Positions 59,301 to 64,000 of a stretch of DNA of 64,000 nt are shown one piece after another. The notes under the pieces were generated by a model. The model was not told where the DNA came from and ran no database searches. It saw nothing but the letters and a program-made list of their open reading frames with translations. The translations under genes and the position numbers were made by a program. The stretch is from Icerya purchasi (lineage: Eukaryota; Arthropoda; Insecta; Hemiptera; Monophlebidae). How positions within the stretch are numbered: position 1 is the stretch's first letter; every line of letters starts with the position of its first letter. The DNA lies in the NCBI GenBank assembly GCA_039619475.1, contig CM077115.1:400058557-400122556 (forward strand), written 5' to 3'.

Positions 59301-62300
59301 CTATTTTAACATGACAGGAAATTCGAAAAAGAAATTTAAGCATAGACTATGAGTAAAGGTTTTGTAGGAAAAATGGGGTTCAACAGCTGAATCGAGAAAT
59401 TGAGAGAAAAGAAAACTCGAGCAGGCAGCGCAAACTAGACTCGAACGAATAAAAAACAGGGGAAGAAGATATCACGGTGTTTTGGAAGCAACTGTAAAGA
59501 CGAAGACGCGCCCGGTAACAGGTGTGGTAGTAGCAAAGAATCTGAAGATTAAAAAATGGCACAGATGCCGCAGAGACTATGTCCTGGAAAGAAAAAGTGA
59601 TAAGAAAGCTTTAAACAAAAATCAGGTAGCCGTTGTACAACAGACCGAGCCAATTCAAGGACTGACGGCTCAGAAATCTGGAAAAAAAAGCAACAAGAGA
59701 ATCTTTAGTTAAACAAAACTATGGGCTTTCGTTGAATCGCGACAAACATGGACACAAAAAAAACCCAGAATCTTCACCTAAACGGGAGGGTAGTTTATTG
59801 TTGAACGGTGGCAGATAGCAGCAGCAGTCTAAAAATAAGGTAAATTTCAATGTCTATATCGTAATGTTACCGGGAACAACTAGGACCTGGTACTAACCGC
59901 GCAACGACTTTTGCTTCTTCATACGTTCGGAAATACTGGATAATTCCCGTATTCTTGCAGTGACTTCAATTTTATTTTCTTTTTTAAAATCTGTACTACT
60001 CTCTTTGTGTTTTCCATTGAAATTCGTGCGCGTAATTTTTTCGATAAGAACGATTTTCAGTTAACAAAAAATTCCGTTACACGCCGGAGGTGAACACTAT
60101 ACTTGTATGCGCCGTGTATTAATTATTACATTTTCTCAGATCAAAACTTGGTCAAATTCAGTGCCTACAATGTTATTATTTTTACACCGGATTCCGGTAT
60201 GTCTACATTTTATCAAGTGTGTGATAACGCGAAAGTGTCATCCGTAGCCAGGTTCCATTTCACCAAATTTTCTTGAATCCCATTCAATGTTCTCCGAAAA
60301 AAACACTTTCCAAGTGCGCCTCTATTTTGCTTCGCCTTAATCACTGCAAACGGTCCTCCCATCTCGTCAGCAATCATAGCCAGAAAGTTCTTCATTGACA
60401 CTTCAATACGAAGTTAACTATATATATATTATATATATATTGGATGGCAACAATTTTGCATTTGCTTTGACTTTTTGGTGTCTGCTGCAACCTTTCTTTC
60501 TGTATCGGGAGGTGCAGTAATACTACGCATAAGATGAAGATCATCGACTAAGTTTGGTCGAAGGCAGCCTGAATCGATTTTCCTCCCTTGGAAGCCGGAA
60601 TCGTACTCTAGAGCTTGCAAAGGAGGGATTTGCGGGTATCCAGTGCCACACTTTATTTTTGCATAGTGCTAATTAACGTCAGCAGCATCCGCACAAACTG
60701 AAGGTGTATTCGTTTTCATGAAAGTCTCTCTTTTTCTCAACAAAAGAAAAATTGTAATTCGGCTAGGCTCCCGGGTTGTCGCGCTTTCAGTGGACAACTT
60801 GTTTTTTTTTTTTTTTTTTTGTTACTATCATTTTGAAAAAGTGTTCAAAGAGTAAACAATCTGACCACTAAACTCTTTTTTTCTTATTATCATTAAGACT
60901 GACTCCGCTATGTGATTTTGAGATGTACTTTGTAAAAAATTATCGGAGATATTTTTACACCTTCTTCAACGTAATTCAGATGATTTTTGATGTTTCAATT
61001 TATAAATGAATACGGAAAATGAAATAATCCAAACTGAAAAAATAATGCCTAAATTATTAGGCAAATATCATACGATGTTGCAGAGAACTTTATTTATAGC
61101 GATAATCAGTATAGTTTATAATGATTGACCGACTTTAGAACATGTTTTTTCCCTTTGAAGTGAAAATATTTAAAGCATACTTATAGCAGCAACAGAATGT
61201 AAGGGAGATATATAGTATATCATCGCTGTTTGGTAAAACACTTTTAGAAACCTAACTTATCAGGTAAAAAGGTAATTTTTTGTCCGTTTTGAGCACGAAC
61301 AGGACGAATTCGCTTGTCCACAATACTTTTATACTATCGCATTTTTCACTCTTTTCTCTTCAATACTACGATTTTGTCTTGCCCGTGTTCGGTTTTGAAA
61401 TAAATGTGCAAACTAGCCAATTTGTAATATATGAATGACTTAAATTTTATATATATACGTAAAAGCTGTCGCCCGCTCTTCGACAGCATATTAAACTTGT
61501 ATAAATTATTCACTTTTTCTCTTTTTATATAGCAATTCTGTGGATTCCGTTTTTTTTTTTGAAACATTATAATCATTATAATTAACTTCTCGAGTACATG
61601 GTAAACCACAATAATTGCTGAGGATTTGAGATTTGAATGTAAATAAGCTTTCCGGTAGAGAATATACTGAAATTCGCGTTGCCTCATTCATCAGTATAAT
61701 TTCTTTGTAAGTTAAATTCCTAAAATATCCAAATAAAATCTTTTTTTTTTTTTAAATGCACATGGCGTAGTTAATAAATTGCGTATCCGTATATTAAAGA
61801 GAAAAAAAAATCAATAAATATTGTAAAGAATTACTTATAACGGCAACGTTTATACGCAACTAATACGATTACGCAAAGTATGTCAATACTATGTCTACGA
61901 TGTGTACTTTTATAAAACTGTTTTCCGCGACTTTTTATTAGTGGCAGCGTAGCATCATTTCTGGAGGTCCCATTGATTTCACCACTACAGTCATCTGTTT
62001 TTTATTCCTTTTCTATAAGCTGCCCCCCCCATCTGTCTACTTCCTCAGGTTTTAAGTGTAAATGGCTTTTATTTCTTTTTTTAATTAATAGGTGTGCATA
62101 AAACCGTTCAGCAATGAAGTACTCTCTCGTTCGTTTAGGTGAAGATTCTGGGTTTTTCTGTAACCAGGCCTGTCGCGATTCAATGAAAGTCGATAGTTTC
62201 GTTTAATATAAGATTCTCTTGTTTTTTATAAACAATGTGAGTCTCTTCTCTAAACAATCTCCTACTTTTTTATTATTTTCATTATTTCTGCAAAACACAT

Positions 62301-63160
62301 TATATTTTTAATGTTTCAAATTTTACCTAGAAAATTATTAATATAATGAATTAATGGAATTTATTATCAAAAAAACAAAAACATTTAGGAAGTTTTTTTT
62401 TTTTTAAAAATTAGAATTAACATTACTACGATAATCAATATTTCATTTCAATTTTTAAAAATTTCATCGAACTTATTTTATCCGTTTATTTGTTCCACTT
62501 CATGAGCAAAAACCCTCAGAAAATTCACCAAACCTATGGATTATGCACTAAAACCCCCCTCCAAAACCATTCCATTCACCGCCATAGTGTCTGAAATTAG
62601 TGCGTACAGATAGACGCGAAAAATGACTATTTTTTTTATATGTCCCTAAAATTCCAATCTTGCGCTGGAGGTAACATGAACAAAACACCGTGAATTACGT
62701 AGCGTGTCGAAATAAATTGCTATGCAAATTACGTTTAAAAAAAAATAATAAAATAATGAAGACGTAGCCAATTGAAATTTACTTTTCTATAAGTATTCTG
62801 TCATCTAGCAGGAGTTTAGGACACGTCGTGATATGTACATATGTATGTAAACAGCAAAGACGAATCTTCTACATAACGTTGAGTACAATATTCGTATAAA
62901 CACGATCGTATTCAATTTACACTTGTCAGCTACGGACACGTTAGTCTACAATGCAATGATGCATCAAAAGAGAAAGACAGAAAACCGGATTAAATGCTTA
63001 ATTTTTTATATCTATCTTCGAGACAGCTTTTGGGTAAATTCGAAGAATAGTACCAACAAACCGCGGCCGTAAAGGTTGCGCCATTTCTCGCACGCTATCG
63101 AGAGAAACTCGCTCTGGCGGTATTGTCAGAAAGAAAATGAGAACAGGACCACCGGTGGCC
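56331..63160. other. AT-rich sequence without a recognisable gene
   Basis: About 6.8 kb in which I see no domain, RNA gene or structured repeat. Short runs of T (59185-59198, 60803-60821, 61739-61754) and TA (60419-60440) occur. On the minus strand near 60620-60210 two consecutive open stretches of about 60 codons each show fairly ordinary codon use, but the sequence matches no family I know. Confidence 0.45.
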
Positions 63161-63163
63161 AAC

Positions 63164-63208
63164 GGAGGTTATTATTATTATTATTAATAAATAAATAAAT
63201 AAATAAGA
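63164..63208. repeat. (TTA)n(AATA)n microsatellite
   Basis: A TTA run followed by several AATA units. Confidence 0.9.
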
Positions 63209-63314
63209 AGGACGACAGAGAGGACGGCGAGACGGTGGAAAGTGGTCGACCAGTCGGTGCAGAAGGTGTTCGATGGACAGAGGCGACCGGCGAAGTTTAA
63301 TCAGCGAAGCGTAA

Positions 63315-63746
63315 ATGCGAATGTGCCTGCTGGACGTTATTGTTTTTCTAATTCTGCGATTTCCGAGATTCCCGGCATGTCCGAGTCGCTATGCAGCTCT
63401 ACTACAAAACGGACTAATAGGTCTGCGTTCTCAGCAACGTATTTTATACAGAGACGCGATCAATTATCGTCATAGAGCAACTGGTTGCGACCGACGTCTT
63501 GCAAGTATGAAGCTTTTCCTATTCATTACGAACGGCCGTAGGCAGGAACCGGAAGAACGAAAGCAGGTTAATGAGGAAAACGGATCAGAACCAGCGCAGT
63601 TTCTAAACGCGAATCGCTATTATTACTTTATCGCTGCAACGAATTCCCGAAGCGACACAATTTTCCTAATCACGACTGGCGCAATTTTTGTCCAGTCACC
63701 GCAGTCGTTTATTTATCAACTCAACCAGAACTGCAACGAGTTTTAA
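63315..63746 (+). other. unidentified ATG open frame in a less A/T-rich block (possible exon)
   Basis: A frame of 143 codons beginning with ATG at 63315. The surrounding block (about 63060-63750) is less A/T-rich than the rest of the window. The first 30 residues include a hydrophobic run (MCLLDVIVFLILRF), then a basic and polar middle; the product resembles no family I know. I see no strong splice signals defining an exon, and a second overlapping frame (from about 63242) is also open, so chance is quite possible. The block could instead be a 5' untranslated exon or promoter of a gene lying to the right of the window. Confidence 0.2.
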
Positions 63747-64000
63747 TTGATGATCATACTAGTTTGCAGTGCAGACCAAAGAGAGTGTTGATAAAAAAAT
63801 TTCGAATGAAATATTTTTAATAAGTGACGTCAAAAAAACAAAACAAAAATAAGTCTGGCCACAGGTGCATCGTTCGAAAAAAATAAAAAACACCTAGCAC
63901 CGAGGTCACGCTGGAATTCTGAAATGGAAAAATAGTTTCCGATTTTCGTTCGACTGCATTAAAATCTAACTTCTTAGCTTTTCGGGAAATTCGGGGGGGG
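63747..64000. other. end of window, nothing recognisable
   Basis: A/T-rich sequence with an AGTGACGTCA string at about 63822 and a G run at the very end. No gene is visible. Confidence 0.5.

Noticed and set aside
60213..60620. Two consecutive open stretches on the minus strand with ordinary-looking codon use
   Set aside because: They are separated by stops, match no family I know, and lack supporting splice signals, so they are mentioned only under the intergenic block.

Overview
The window looks like AT-rich nuclear DNA from an arthropod, most likely an insect. The evidence is the density of mariner, pogo-like, jockey-type and RNase H-bearing non-LTR elements, the palindromic MITE/foldback repeats, the long A/T and TA microsatellites, and the absence of prokaryotic gene organisation. 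I could not fix the order or species. I recognise no host protein-coding exon, rRNA or canonical tRNA. The only long open frame is a transposase (11586-13319). The window therefore reads as intergenic or intronic sequence built largely from transposon remains.

Layout. 1.7-2.7 kb: a near full-length but decayed mariner transposase (minus). 4.9-5.5 kb: 3' piece of an RNase H-bearing non-LTR retrotransposon (minus). 11.07-13.55 kb: a structurally intact pogo/jerky-like DNA transposon with 24-bp perfect terminal inverted repeats and a 577-codon open frame. That frame appears to have lost the second catalytic aspartate in an in-frame gap and ends in a PHD-type zinc finger. 19.0-19.4 kb: a diverged inverted repeat. 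25.5, 32.0, 33.2 and 34.2 kb: four truncated 3' ends of one retrotransposon group. 27.2-29.0 kb: a decayed jockey-type reverse transcriptase. 29.8-30.9 kb: a foldback structure whose arms carry tRNA-like A/B boxes. 39.76-40.00 kb: a small MITE with 17-bp perfect terminal repeats. 40.7 and 47.0 kb: two copies of one foldback family in opposite orientations. 45.6 kb: a SINE-like element. 49.67-52.74 kb: a long palindromic element whose left arm is interrupted by an RTE/CR1-type reverse transcriptase fragment. 55.36-56.33 kb: two inverted segments, each bounded by TGACGTCA.

How the parts relate. The pogo-like element is the youngest-looking piece: its terminal repeats are identical and its frame is open. 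The outer end of the 3-kb palindrome resembles its terminus, so the palindrome may be a non-autonomous relative using a similar TA-targeting transposase. The retrotransposon pieces are all 5'-truncated or frameshifted, so nothing visible in this window could supply active reverse transcriptase. Fold-back architecture recurs in at least five unrelated-looking families here, which is the most unusual property of the window.
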